A stretch of DNA of 64,000 nt from Dietzia psychralcaliphila (GCF_003096095.1 NZ_CP015453.1:1674001-1738000); one strand, 5' to 3'; positions 44,741 to 55,662 are shown, numbered from the stretch's first letter. Made by a program: numbers and translations. The notes: generated by a model not told the origin, from the sequence alone.

Positions 44741-45631
44741 GTGGACATCGGACTTGTTGGCGCGTTCCTCGGTGGTGTCCTGACGCTGCTCAGCCCGTGC
44801 TCGGCGATGTTGCTGCCCGCGTTCTTCTCCTACGCCTTCGCCGCCCCGCGGGAGCTCCTCACCCGCACCGGCGTCTTCTACCTGGGCCTGGCCACCACGC
44901 TCGTCCCCCTCGGGGTCCTCGCCGGGACGCTCGGGGCCTTCGTCAACGAGCACCGGTTCACCTTCGTCACCGTGGCCTCCGTCCTCGTGATCGTGCTCGG
45001 CCTCCTCATGCTGCTCAACGTCCCCGTGCCGTTCCTGCGCCGGGGGACCAACACCGAGGGCACCTCGATGACGGCCGTCTACGCCCTCGGCACGGTCTAC
45101 GGGCTCGCCGGCGTCTGCGCGGGCCCGCTGCTCGGCGCCGTCCTCACCGTGGCCGCCGTCTCCGGCACGCCACTGTCCGGCGGGATCATCGTCCTGGTCT
45201 TCGCCGCAGGGATGGCGCTGCCACTGTTCGTCCTCTCGCTCCTGTGGGGACGCTTCCCCGCCGTCCGGAACCTCGTCCGGCCGCGCGAAGTGAAGATCGG
45301 ACGCTGGAGCAACACCTGGACCGGCCTCATCGGTGGCGCGCTCACAGTCGCGGTCGGCGTCCTGCTGCTGGTCACTGCCGGCACCACCGAACTGAGCGGC
45401 ATCCTCGGCGCGTCCGACCAGGCTGCGCTGGAAGGTGCCGTGCTCGACAGTGCGGGCAGTATCCCCGATCTCCTCGTGATCGTGGCCGCTGTGGCACTCG
45501 CTTCAATCGGCTGGTTCATCATCCGCAGGCGCCGTAAGCGTGCTCCGGCTGTCTCGGGAGTCTCGCTGCCAGAGACCGTCCAGCTCCACACCGCTGCGGC
45601 TGCCAGGGCGGATACCAGGTTCGACGAATGA
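44741..45631 (+). CDS. CcdA/DsbD-like membrane thiol transporter (first)
   Basis: This 296-residue protein has about six membrane helices with cysteines in LLSPCSAMLLPAFF and LAGVCAGPLLGAV, matching the two redox Cys of the CcdA/DsbD membrane core. It would carry reducing equivalents from cytoplasmic thioredoxin to the exported DsbA-like partner. GTG start. Its N-terminus is closely similar to the third CcdA-like protein of the operon, so the dsbA-ccdA pair was probably duplicated. It overlaps the next gene by four bases. Confidence 0.88.
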   Translation: MDIGLVGAFLGGVLTLLSPCSAMLLPAFFSYAFAAPRELLTRTGVFYLGLATTLVPLGVLAGTLGAFVNEHRFTFVTVASVLVIVLGLLMLLNVPVPFLRRGTNTEGTSMTAVYALGTVYGLAGVCAGPLLGAVLTVAAVSGTPLSGGIIVLVFAAGMALPLFVLSLLWGRFPAVRNLVRPREVKIGRWSNTWTGLIGGALTVAVGVLLLVTAGTTELSGILGASDQAALEGAVLDSAGSIPDLLVIVAAVALASIGWFIIRRRRKRAPAVSGVSLPETVQLHTAAAARADTRFDE

Positions 45632-46491
45632 CGACAGACACCGTAGTCATCCTCGCCCAGTCGATCGGGGAGACCTTTCAGCAGACGGTCGTGTCCGGGC
45701 CGATTCTGCTCGCCCTCGGGGCCGCCGTGCTGGCCGGGCTGGTCTCGTTCGCCTCACCCTGCGTAGTGCCGCTCGTGCCCGGCTACCTCGCGTATCTGGC
45801 CAGTGTCGTGGGAGCAGAACGGCCCGCCGTCACCGCAGCTGGAGCCGAGCGCCGCCGGGTCGAAGCCGGCACTCTCACGCTGGAGGAGAGAAAGCGGAGA
45901 GTATCGAGTAGGCGCCGAGTGGTGTTGGCCTCAGTACTGTTCGTCGGTGGCTTCACCGTGGTGTTCGTGCTGCTGTCGGCGATGGTCCTCGGGACCGTGC
46001 AGTACATCTCGCCCCGACAGGAACTTCTCCAGCGCATCGGGGGCGTCGTCACGATCTGCATGGGACTTGTGTTCATCGGTGTCGTCCCCGCGCTCCAACG
46101 CGATACGCGGATGCAGCCCAAGGCGCTGACCACGTGGCTGGGGGCGCCGATGCTCGGCGGGGTGTTCGCCCTTGGTTGGACGCCGTGCCTGGGGCCGACC
46201 CTGGCGGCGGCCCTCTCGGTCGCAGCCGGCACGGGCCTGGATGCGAGTCGCGGCGTGGTGCTCATCGTCGCCTACTGCGCGGGGCTGGGCCTGCCGTTCG
46301 TTCTCGTGGCTTTCGGCTCGACGTGGGCGCTACGCACCGTGGGGTGGCTACAGCGACACACACGCAAGATCCAGGTGTTCGGCGGCGTGATGCTCATCCT
46401 GGTGGGTCTTCTCCTGCTCAGCGGCGCATGGGCGCTGTTCATCGGCTGGCTGCGGGACTTCGCGATCAGCGACACGACCCTGCCGATCTGA
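45628..46491 (+). CDS. ccdA: CcdA-type cytochrome c biogenesis protein (second)
   Basis: This 287-residue membrane protein is the most typical CcdA of the three: FASPCVVPLVPGYLAYLASV and GWTPCLGPTLAAALSVAAG carry the redox Cys pair in helices one and four. CcdA delivers electrons for cytochrome c maturation and for exported thioredoxins. Its loop at about residues 70-95 is basic. The ATG overlaps the gene before it. The ccsB gene at the window end, another maturation factor, supports cytochrome c assembly being part of the region's function. Confidence 0.93.
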   Translation: MTTDTVVILAQSIGETFQQTVVSGPILLALGAAVLAGLVSFASPCVVPLVPGYLAYLASVVGAERPAVTAAGAERRRVEAGTLTLEERKRRVSSRRRVVLASVLFVGGFTVVFVLLSAMVLGTVQYISPRQELLQRIGGVVTICMGLVFIGVVPALQRDTRMQPKALTTWLGAPMLGGVFALGWTPCLGPTLAAALSVAAGTGLDASRGVVLIVAYCAGLGLPFVLVAFGSTWALRTVGWLQRHTRKIQVFGGVMLILVGLLLLSGAWALFIGWLRDFAISDTTLPI

Positions 46492-46520
46492 TGACGCCCT
46501 CGTCAGGAAAGGAACACAAC

Positions 46521-47237
46521 GTGTCGCGATCGCACAGATCGGGCCGACTGCCGATCGGCACCATCCCCGGGCTCGTCATGCTGGCGATCCTCATCATCTT
46601 GGTGGTGGCTATGTGGCGAGCCGGAGATGCAGGCGATGGGGATACGGCCGGAGGGGGTGTCGTCGCGCAGCAGCAACCGGATTACTCCTATGCGGAGCGA
46701 AGGGAGACGGGCGATCCGTTCGCGCTCGGTCCCGTGGATGCTCCCGTCGGGCTGGTGGTCTTTTCCGACTACCAGTGTCCGTTCTGTGCGCAGTGGAGCC
46801 GCGAGACGCTTCCGGTGATGAAGGAGCGGGCCGAGGCAGGTGAGCTTCGCATCGAGTGGCGCGATGTCAACGTGTACGGCCCGGCGTCCAAGCGTGCGGC
46901 GATGGCCTCGTACGCAGCCGCCGAGCAGGGTCGGTTCTGGGAGTTTCACGACGCTCTGTTCGACGGTGGCCGCACACGGTCCGAACGGGATCTCTCCGAG
47001 GCGGCTCTCGTCGCTTTGGCGGGCCAGCTGGGGATGGACACCGAACGATTTGCCGCCGACATGATCTCACCGCAGGCGGCCGAGGAGATCGCACGGAACG
47101 AAGAGCTGGGGATCGAACACGGCGCGAGCGCGACCCCCGTGTTCATCCTGGGTGGGTCGCCGATGGTCGGCGCACAACCTGTCGAGGTCTTCCTCGACGC
47201 CCATGAGACGGCCCTCGAAACCTCGGGCGGAGGGTAG
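46521..47237 (+). CDS. DsbA-like membrane-anchored thioredoxin protein (second)
   Basis: This 238-residue protein has an anchor helix at about residues 13-33 and a DsbA-like domain with YQCPFCAQWS (CPFC) and cis-Pro in GASATPVFILGG. It is paralogous to the protein at 43985. The start is the GTG at 46521 with GGAAAGGAAC upstream; the upstream open frame includes the end of ccdA in another frame and is not used. It is followed four bases later by the third CcdA-like gene, repeating the module order. Confidence 0.9.
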   Translation: MSRSHRSGRLPIGTIPGLVMLAILIILVVAMWRAGDAGDGDTAGGGVVAQQQPDYSYAERRETGDPFALGPVDAPVGLVVFSDYQCPFCAQWSRETLPVMKERAEAGELRIEWRDVNVYGPASKRAAMASYAAAEQGRFWEFHDALFDGGRTRSERDLSEAALVALAGQLGMDTERFAADMISPQAAEEIARNEELGIEHGASATPVFILGGSPMVGAQPVEVFLDAHETALETSGGG

Positions 47238-47241
47238 CCCG

Positions 47242-48096
47242 GTGGACATCGGGCTGCTCAGTGCGTTCATCGGTGGGTCCCTGGCACTGTTGAGTCCCTG
47301 TGGGGCACTGTTGTTGCCCGCGTTCTTCGCCTCCACCGTTGGCTCGGGGCCCCGATTGTGGCTGCATGGCGTTGTCTTCTACGTGGGTCTGGTCGTGGTC
47401 CTGGTGCCGCTCGGGATCGGTGCCGGCGTGGTCGGCAGCGTGTTCGTCACCAACCGCGGAGTGATCATCATTGCCGCGTCGGTATTGCTCATCGTGCTCG
47501 GGGCGGCGCAGGTACTCGGGTTCGGCTTCGACGCCGCTCGCCTCCTGCCGGGGGCGGGCACGCTGCAGAGCCAGTCAGACGCCCGCGCGGGTCTGGTAAA
47601 GACGGTGCTGCTCGGCGCTGCCAGTGGCGTGGCCGGCTTCTGCGCTGGGCCGATACTCGGAGCTGTTCTGACGCTGGCGGCTGCGCAGGGCGATGTGGTC
47701 ACTGCGGGAACGCTGCTGGCCGTTTACGGCGCCGGGATGGTCGTGCCGCTCACCGTCCTGGCCGCACTGTGGGGCCGTATCGGGACGCGGACCCGAGCCG
47801 CGCTGCGGGGTCGAACGTTCACCGTCCTTGGCCGCGAACTGCACAGTACCTCGGTGGTCACGGGCCTGCTCATCCTCGCGGTCGGGATCCTTTTCTGGAC
47901 GACCAACGGCTTTATCGGGGTCCCCGAACTCGTGCCGATTGACGTCCAGGCCGGGCTGCAAGCGGGCGTGGCGGCGGTCGCGAACCCCGTCGTGGACGTC
48001 CTCGTGCTCGTCGTCCTGGCCGGGATCGGACTGCTCGTCTGGAACCGGATGCGCAGTCGCGGCCGCGCCACGGTGTCCGAACCGGAGCCTCGATGA
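47242..48096 (+). CDS. CcdA/DsbD-like membrane thiol transporter (third)
   Basis: This 284-residue protein starts VDIGLLSAFIGGSLALLSPC, nearly the same as the first CcdA-like protein of the operon, and has the second Cys in VAGFCAGPILGAVLTLA. About six membrane helices are present. GTG start at 47242. It should serve the DsbA-like protein encoded just upstream. It overlaps lnt by four bases. Confidence 0.88.
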   Translation: MDIGLLSAFIGGSLALLSPCGALLLPAFFASTVGSGPRLWLHGVVFYVGLVVVLVPLGIGAGVVGSVFVTNRGVIIIAASVLLIVLGAAQVLGFGFDAARLLPGAGTLQSQSDARAGLVKTVLLGAASGVAGFCAGPILGAVLTLAAAQGDVVTAGTLLAVYGAGMVVPLTVLAALWGRIGTRTRAALRGRTFTVLGRELHSTSVVTGLLILAVGILFWTTNGFIGVPELVPIDVQAGLQAGVAAVANPVVDVLVLVVLAGIGLLVWNRMRSRGRATVSEPEPR

Positions 48097-49694
48097 CCCT
48101 GCTGGTGATCCGTCTGGGCTTGGCTGCCATGGCCGGTGCGCTCGTCTACGCCGCGTTCCCGCCCGTCGGATGGTGGCCGACCGCGTTCGCCGGCCTCGCC
48201 TTGCTCGTGCTCGCGCTCGGGCCGGTCCGGGGCCGCCACCCCGGAACCGGGACCGGCGCGCTCCTCGGCCTCGTCTTCGGGGTCGTCTTCTTCCTCCTCT
48301 TGGTCCCGTGGGTTGGTCTCTATGTGGGCGCCTACGCTGCGTGGGGGCTCGCGCTGGTGGAAGGGTTGTATCTGGCGGCGTTCGGGGCGGGCGCGGTACA
48401 TCTCGTGCGAGTCGGGGTCCAGAGCGGCCCGTTCGCTGTGGCCACGACCATAGGACTCGCGGCGTGGTGGTCTCTCTGGGAATCCATCCGCGGGTCCTGG
48501 CCGTGGGGCGGTTTTCCCTGGGGCGCACTGGCGTTCGGCCACGCCGACGGTGTTCTGCTGCCGCTCGCGGCGCTGGGCGGTTCGCGATTCCTCGGGACCG
48601 CGATCGCTGCGACCGGTTTCGCGGCGGGGTTGATGATTCTGGCCCTGCTCGATCGAGCTCGGCCGGTCTCGGTGGCCGCGCCATTGGCGATACCGGGGGC
48701 CGTGCTGGCGCTGCTGGCGATCGCCTCCACCGACCTGGTCACACCCAATCTCGGCCGGGCGGGAACACAGCAACTTCGCGTCGCTGTAATCCAGGGCAAC
48801 GTTCCCCGCCTGGGACTGGACTTCAATTCCCAGCGCACCGCGGTGCTGCGAAACCATCTCGACGCCACGTACCGACTGGCAGGGCGGGTCGTGGCCGGTG
48901 AGGATCTGCAGCCCGACCTCGTCCTGTGGCCGGAGAACGCCTCGGACGTGCCGGTCCTGGACACTCGAGAGGCGGCCGAGCAGATCACGGCCGCCTCCGA
49001 GGCGGTAGGGGCACCGATCTCACTGGGTACGATTGATCGCATCGCCGACGGCCCGGAGTCGTTCAATACGCAGCTGCTCTGGGACGGCACATCGGGGCCG
49101 GTGGACCGCCACGACAAGAAGTACATTCAGCCGTTCGGCGAGTGGCTACCGTGGCGCGGCCTCTTTGAGGCGCTTTTCCCCGTCGCAGAGAGCGCGGGGC
49201 ACTTCCTCGCCGGTGACGGCTCGGGCACGCTCGAAACTTCAGGGGTCGTCACTGGCGTCGCGACCTGCTTCGAGGTGGCATTCGACTCCGCCGTACGCAC
49301 ACCCGTTGCCGGAGGTGCTCAGGTCCTCACCGTCCCCACCAACAACGCGACCTTCGGCTATTCCCCCATGACCTATCAGCAGCTCGCCATGTCGCGGGTC
49401 CGGGCGGTCGAGCACAACGTGCCGGTACTGGTCGCAGCCACTAGCGGTGTGAGCGCAGTCATCGCCAAAGACGGCACTATCGAGCAGCGGACGGAGATCT
49501 TCGAGGCGGCTACTCTCCTCGCCGACCTCCCACTGGGCGACGCCGGGACCCTGGCCACGCAGGTGGGAGCGCACGTCGAGATCGCACTCGATGTACTCGG
49601 GATAGTTGCACTCGTGCTCTCACTGGTCTTCCTCCGGCGCGCAGCAATCCTTCGCCGGCACCTGAGTCCCCGCAGCCAAGAAACTCTGAGTTAG
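48093..49694 (+). CDS. lnt: Apolipoprotein N-acyltransferase (first copy)
   Basis: This 533-residue membrane enzyme adds the third acyl chain to lipoproteins. N-terminal helices (residues 5-220) are followed by a carbon-nitrogen-hydrolase domain with the catalytic triad: Glu in LVLWPENAS, Lys in DKKYIQPFGEW and Cys in GVATCFEVAF. It is closely related to the Lnt at 61.4-63.1 kb (shared VIQGNVPRLGLDFN; PTNNATFG; MTYQQLAMSRVRAVEH). Being the last gene of an exported-thiol operon is unusual for lnt and implies that lipoprotein acylation is co-regulated with thiol systems. The operon ends at a strong hairpin. Confidence 0.94.
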   Translation: MTLLVIRLGLAAMAGALVYAAFPPVGWWPTAFAGLALLVLALGPVRGRHPGTGTGALLGLVFGVVFFLLLVPWVGLYVGAYAAWGLALVEGLYLAAFGAGAVHLVRVGVQSGPFAVATTIGLAAWWSLWESIRGSWPWGGFPWGALAFGHADGVLLPLAALGGSRFLGTAIAATGFAAGLMILALLDRARPVSVAAPLAIPGAVLALLAIASTDLVTPNLGRAGTQQLRVAVIQGNVPRLGLDFNSQRTAVLRNHLDATYRLAGRVVAGEDLQPDLVLWPENASDVPVLDTREAAEQITAASEAVGAPISLGTIDRIADGPESFNTQLLWDGTSGPVDRHDKKYIQPFGEWLPWRGLFEALFPVAESAGHFLAGDGSGTLETSGVVTGVATCFEVAFDSAVRTPVAGGAQVLTVPTNNATFGYSPMTYQQLAMSRVRAVEHNVPVLVAATSGVSAVIAKDGTIEQRTEIFEAATLLADLPLGDAGTLATQVGAHVEIALDVLGIVALVLSLVFLRRAAILRRHLSPRSQETLS

Positions 49695-49735
49695 GGGTGT
49701 CTCAGTGCGGTGGATCATGTCTCACCGTGAGCGGG

Positions 49736-49770
49736 GAATGGACGCCTCACCATTGGTGAGACGTCCATTC
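49736..49770. terminator. Bidirectional terminator after lnt
   Basis: A 16-bp stem with one mismatch (49736-49751 pairing with 49755-49770) and a three-base ATT loop lies between the convergent lnt and DUF302 genes. Its location and strength fit termination in both directions. Confidence 0.85.
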
Positions 49771-49800
49771 TGGGGGAGTGTCGGTCGGGGCCGGCCGGCC

Positions 49801-50226
49801 TCAGCTGCGCGTGGGATCGGCTTCGCTGCTCGTAGACAGGGCCGCGCGCAACCGTGCGTCGGCGTCGTCGGCAATCTCACGTACCTGGGGACTGCCGCTG
49901 AGCTGGACCATGGTCTGCGGGTCGATGGCCTCCACGGTGGTCTGCCCATCGCCGTTGCCGCGACGAACCACGACGTTGCACGGCAGCAGGACGCCGAGCT
50001 GCGGTTCGGCGGCCAGGGCCTTGCTGGCCAGGACGGGGTTGCAGGCTCCCAGGATCACGTAGTCGCCCACGGCCTCGGCGGCCTCTTCGCCCAGCTTGGT
50101 GTTGAAGGTCGCCTTGACGTCGATCTCGGTCAGGATGCCGAAGCCCTGGTCGGCCAGGGCGGCCCGGGTGCGCTCCAGGGCCTGCTCGTAGGACATAGGG
50201 ACAGTGATGGTGCGGGTGTAAGTCAT
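49801..50226 (-). CDS. DUF302 family protein
   Basis: The 141-residue soluble protein belongs to DUF302: MSYEQALERTRAALADQGFGILTEIDV and ILGACNPVLASKAL with VLLPCNVVVR are the family motifs, including two conserved Cys. The function is unknown; DUF302 genes often accompany sulfur-oxidation and persulfide genes. The ATG at 50226 with AAGGAGG upstream replaces an earlier in-frame start. It lies 71 bp downstream of the cstR-type gene and is probably cotranscribed and controlled by it. Confidence 0.9.
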   Translation of the reverse strand: MTYTRTITVPMSYEQALERTRAALADQGFGILTEIDVKATFNTKLGEEAAEAVGDYVILGACNPVLASKALAAEPQLGVLLPCNVVVRRGNGDGQTTVEAIDPQTMVQLSGSPQVREIADDADARLRAALSTSSEADPTRS

Positions 50227-50297
50227 GGACGCCTCCTTCGATGGTTCGTCGACGGCGTTGAGACTTCCAGATTCCAGGCTGTCAGAGTCGGCGGAAA

Positions 50298-52249
<1,952 letters not shown>

Positions 52250-52268
52250 TCTGACGCACCCCACCTGC

Positions 52269-52295
52269 GGGGGCCGGACACCCCGTCCGGCCCCC
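52269..52295 (+). terminator. Intercistronic GC hairpin after the CstB-like gene
   Basis: An 11-bp perfect stem (GGGGGCCGGAC with GTCCGGCCCCC) with a five-base loop stands between the CstB-like gene and the rhodanese gene. It could attenuate transcription or protect the upstream mRNA. The next gene has no clear separate promoter. Confidence 0.65.
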
Positions 52296-52363
52296 GGTGT
52301 TCGGCGGCATCCCGCCGCCACCTGACCCCGCATTTGTCACACACGAAGGATTTCGGTTCACCC

Positions 52364-52960
52364 ATGCTTTCCACCCTGACCACCGCCCCCACCCTCGCCC
52401 CGGCCGACCTGCGCGACGCCCTGGACTCTGACACCCCGCCCACCGTCATCGACGTGCGGTCGCCGGCCGAGTACTCCTCCGTCCACATCCGCGGCTCCTA
52501 CAACGTGCCGCTGCCGTTGCTCGCGGAGCACGGCGAGGAGTTCGCCTCCCGCCTGCCGGGGCAGGTGGTCCTGATCTGCCAGTCCGGAAACCGCGCCCGG
52601 CAGGCGAACGAGCGCCTCGAGGCCGTGGGCGTGGACCCCGACTCCGTGACCGTGCTCGACGGCGGCATCGCCGGCTACGAGGCCGCCGGCGGCGAGGTCG
52701 TCCGCGGCAAGGGCGCCTGGGCGATGGACCGGCAGGTCCGGATGGTCGCCGGGTCGCTCGTCCTGGCGGGCGTCACGGCCTCCAAGGTGCTCTCGCCGAA
52801 GTTCGCCTACCTCGCCGGCGCGATCGGTGCGGGCCTGACGTACTCGGCCGCGAGCAATTCCTGCGCCATGGCGGCCGCGCTGTCGAAGATGCCGTGGAAC
52901 CGTTCGACCGACGAGCCCGGGCTCGGCGCCGTCCTGGACTCGCTGCCCGCCCGCTCCTGA
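52364..52960 (+). CDS. Rhodanese with C-terminal membrane domain (YgaP-like)
   Basis: The 198-residue protein joins an N-terminal rhodanese domain (residues 10-110; catalytic Cys in VVLICQSGNRAR, with DVRSPAEYSSVHIRGSYNVPL before it) to a DUF2892-type pair of membrane helices (about 125-185). This is the E. coli YgaP layout, a membrane sulfurtransferase. It moves sulfane sulfur, probably handing it to the TauE-type exporter encoded next. The ATG at 52364 is used; one ten codons upstream also is in frame. Confidence 0.92.
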   Translation: MLSTLTTAPTLAPADLRDALDSDTPPTVIDVRSPAEYSSVHIRGSYNVPLPLLAEHGEEFASRLPGQVVLICQSGNRARQANERLEAVGVDPDSVTVLDGGIAGYEAAGGEVVRGKGAWAMDRQVRMVAGSLVLAGVTASKVLSPKFAYLAGAIGAGLTYSAASNSCAMAAALSKMPWNRSTDEPGLGAVLDSLPARS

Positions 52961-53009
52961 CCCACCCCACCCGAAGCACCGGCGCCCCCGCCGGAGAAAG
53001 GCACCTGCA

Positions 53010-53897
53010 ATGGAGATCACCACGATCATCGTCGTGGCCCTGGCCGTCCTGGTCGGGCTGTCCTTGGGCCTTCTCGGCGGGGGCGGGTCCATCCTGGTCG
53101 TGCCGCTACTGACCTACATCGGCGGACTCGACCCCAAGGAGGCCATCGCGACCTCACTGTTCGTCGTCGGCGCCACCTCACTGGTCAGCCTCATCGGTCA
53201 CGCCCGCAAGGGCAACGTCCAGTGGCGCACGGGCCTGATCTTCGGCGCCGCCGGGATGGTCGGGGCGTTCCTCGGCGGCCTTGCCGGCGGCTACATCCCC
53301 GGCACCGTCCTGATGATCGGCTTCGCGGTGATGATGATCGCCACCGCCGGCGCCATGATCAGAGGACGCAAAGACCGCGACGGACAGAGCAACGACCACC
53401 ACCATCCGCTGTGGCGAATCCTGCTCGACGGCCTCGTCGTGGGCGCCGCCACCGGACTGGTCGGCGCGGGCGGCGGGTTCCTCGTCGTCCCGGCCCTCGT
53501 GCTCCTGGCCGGTCTGCCGATGACCGCCGCGGTCGGCACCTCCCTGCTCGTGATCGCCATGAAGTCCTTCGCCGGGCTCGGCGGATACCTCACCTCGACC
53601 AGCCTCGACTGGCCGCTCGTCGCCGCGGTCACCATCGCCGCGATCGCCGGGTCGTTCCTCGGCGTCCGGCTCACCTCGGTGGTGCCGGAGAAGGCGCTAC
53701 GCAAGGGCTTCGGCTTCTTTGTCCTACTCATGGGCGCCTTCGTCCTGTCCCAGGAACTGCCCTTCCCCGCCGCACCGATCATCCTCGGCGTGGTGGCTGT
53801 GCTGGCGCTCGCCGCGGCCATCTGCTTCGTGGCCGTCGACCGGTGCCCCCTGCGTTCGCCGCGGGGCCGCGCCGAGCCGGCGCTGCGCACTGCCTAG
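53010..53897 (+). CDS. TauE/SafE-family sulfite/thiosulfate exporter
   Basis: This 295-residue membrane protein has about eight helices and two internally similar halves, each starting with a Gly-rich helix: LGLLGGGGSILVVPLLTYIGG and GLVGAGGGFLVVPALVLLAG. That repeat defines the TauE/SafE family, which exports sulfite, thiosulfate or related anions. In the context of CstB and rhodanese it most likely removes the thiosulfate or sulfite produced by persulfide oxidation. ATG with GGAGAAAGG upstream. Confidence 0.92.
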   Translation: MEITTIIVVALAVLVGLSLGLLGGGGSILVVPLLTYIGGLDPKEAIATSLFVVGATSLVSLIGHARKGNVQWRTGLIFGAAGMVGAFLGGLAGGYIPGTVLMIGFAVMMIATAGAMIRGRKDRDGQSNDHHHPLWRILLDGLVVGAATGLVGAGGGFLVVPALVLLAGLPMTAAVGTSLLVIAMKSFAGLGGYLTSTSLDWPLVAAVTIAAIAGSFLGVRLTSVVPEKALRKGFGFFVLLMGAFVLSQELPFPAAPIILGVVAVLALAAAICFVAVDRCPLRSPRGRAEPALRTA

Positions 53898-53957
53898 CGG
53901 AGCGGCACGCAGTAAAGGCCAAGCCGCCCTGACGCGGTCGATCGCGAGGAGGAAAGC

Positions 53958-55235
53958 ATGACCAGGGAACGCACACTCAAGCTTGGCCTGAAAGCCAACG
54001 CCGCCCAGTTCACACTGCTCGTCGCCATCAACGCGCTGGTAGGCGGCATGGTCGGACAGCAACAGACCGTACTTCCCCTGCTGGCCACGGACGTCTTCGG
54101 CCTGACCGGCTACACCTTCATCTTCACCTACGTGGCCGCCTTCGGCATCACCAAGGCGATCGCCAACTACTTCGCCGGGACGTTCTCCGATCGCTACGGA
54201 CGCAAGCCCGTCCTACTGGTCGGGTGGCTCTTCGCCATCCCGGTGCCACTGATGCTCATCTGGGCGCCCGACTGGACCTGGGTGGTGGCCGCGAACGTCC
54301 TGCTGGGCATCAACCAAGGCTTGACCTGGTCCACCACCGTGGTCATGAAAATCGACCTCGTCGGCCCCCGGCAACGCGGCCTGGCGATGGGTCTCAACGA
54401 GGCCGCAGGTTACGGCGCCGTCGCCGTGACCTCGCTGCTCGCCGGCTACCTGGCCGGGCAATACGGCCTGCGACCGGCACCGTTCCTGGTCGGCTTGGCC
54501 TACACGGCACTGGCTCTGGTGCTGTCCGGGGTCTTCGTCCGCGAGACCCGCGATCACGCACTCCTGGACGCCGGGCGGCACGTTGCCCGCCCGGATGGTC
54601 TGCACGACCATCTCCATGCCGACCTGACAGACCGCGAGATCGCGCTCCAAACCAGCTTCAAGGAACCGGCCCTGTCCTCGGCGAGCCAGGCCGGGCTCGT
54701 CAACAATCTCAACTTCGGCCTGTCGTGGGGACTCTTCCCCCTGTTGTTCGCCACCGCGGGCCTGCCCGTGGGGCAGATCGGGCTCCTGTTCGCGCTCTAC
54801 CCCGCCGTCTGGGGAGTGGGACAGCTGTTTACCGGCGCGCTCTCGGACCGGATCGGCCGCAAGAACCTGATCTCGGTGGGAATGGCCACCCAGGCGGCCG
54901 CGCTGGTCGTCATCGCACTCGGCAGCGGGTTCGGCGTGTGGGCGGTGGGCACCGTGATCTTGGGCGCCGGAACCGCGATGGTCTACCCGACCCTGTTGGC
55001 GGCGATCGGCGACGTGGCCCATCCTGTATGGCGGGGGCGAGCCGTCGGGGTCTACCGCGTGTGGCGCGACCTGGGCTACGCAGTCGGCGCGATGCTCGGA
55101 GGAATCGTCGCCGACGCCATGGGACTACACGCAGCAGTATGGGCCGCCGCCGCCGTCAGCGCCGTCTCGGCGGCCGCGGTAGCGATCCGCATGTACGAGA
55201 CGCACACACCCCTCACCGTCGCAGACGAGCGGTGA
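53958..55235 (+). CDS. MFS transporter, persulfide operon
   Basis: This 425-residue protein has about 12 membrane helices. The MFS motif A lies in GTFSDRYGRKPVLLVGW and its second copy in GALSDRIGRKNLISVG. A His/Asp-rich loop (DGLHDHLHADLTDRE) lies in the central cytoplasmic loop. It follows the TauE-type gene by 60 bp with GAGGAGGAAAG before its ATG, so it is probably in the same transcript. The substrate is not given by sequence; a sulfur oxyanion or thiol-linked compound fits the context. Confidence 0.88.
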   Translation: MTRERTLKLGLKANAAQFTLLVAINALVGGMVGQQQTVLPLLATDVFGLTGYTFIFTYVAAFGITKAIANYFAGTFSDRYGRKPVLLVGWLFAIPVPLMLIWAPDWTWVVAANVLLGINQGLTWSTTVVMKIDLVGPRQRGLAMGLNEAAGYGAVAVTSLLAGYLAGQYGLRPAPFLVGLAYTALALVLSGVFVRETRDHALLDAGRHVARPDGLHDHLHADLTDREIALQTSFKEPALSSASQAGLVNNLNFGLSWGLFPLLFATAGLPVGQIGLLFALYPAVWGVGQLFTGALSDRIGRKNLISVGMATQAAALVVIALGSGFGVWAVGTVILGAGTAMVYPTLLAAIGDVAHPVWRGRAVGVYRVWRDLGYAVGAMLGGIVADAMGLHAAVWAAAAVSAVSAAAVAIRMYETHTPLTVADER

Positions 55236-55662
55236 TGACTGACCTCGGCGACCGGGCCATTCGAGACCCCGGCGGATCAATAACGCAACCGACGATCACT
55301 CACCCAAAACACTGAGGTTAAAACGCCACGCACCTGTCGGTGCCTCAACTCAACACCCTTCAGCTTTACAGAATGACTGGTTACCGGGGACGACTCGAAA
55401 GCCCGTCGAGCGCCGCGTGCTAGAAGACGTCATCGCCGGCCCAGGGAAGCGTCAGCGGCCCGTGTGGAGTGAGTTGGCGGAGAGCTCGCCGGATTCAGGT
55501 GTCGCACTTGGTCGTGCTCTACGCTCCTCGCTGGTGCGACACGTGTATGAGACGCCAAGCCTCGGCCGGGGCGCTGTCCAGTCCGCTTCGCGACGTGTCT
55601 TGGTAGAGGATCGTCAAACGCGACAACAGCTGCGTGGGCCCTCCCGCCGAGTCACGGCCGGC
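55236..55662. other. Gene-poor stretch after the persulfide operon
   Basis: The stretch holds no convincing gene. A frame at 55417-55674 lacks a ribosome binding site and is probably noise. At 55531-55624 lies repeat unit B (next entry). The short GCACC/GGTGC hairpin near 55330 is too weak to call a terminator. Confidence 0.4.
55531..55624 (+). repeat. Degenerate repeat unit B (also at 33085)
   Basis: CTGGTGCGACAC (55531-55542) and GTAGAGGATCGTCAAACG (55603-55620) match unit A with identical 72-base spacing and the same translated residues (W-C-D-T, G-A-L, stop, R-I-V-K-R-D). The copies are direct repeats 22.4 kb apart. Confidence 0.6.
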
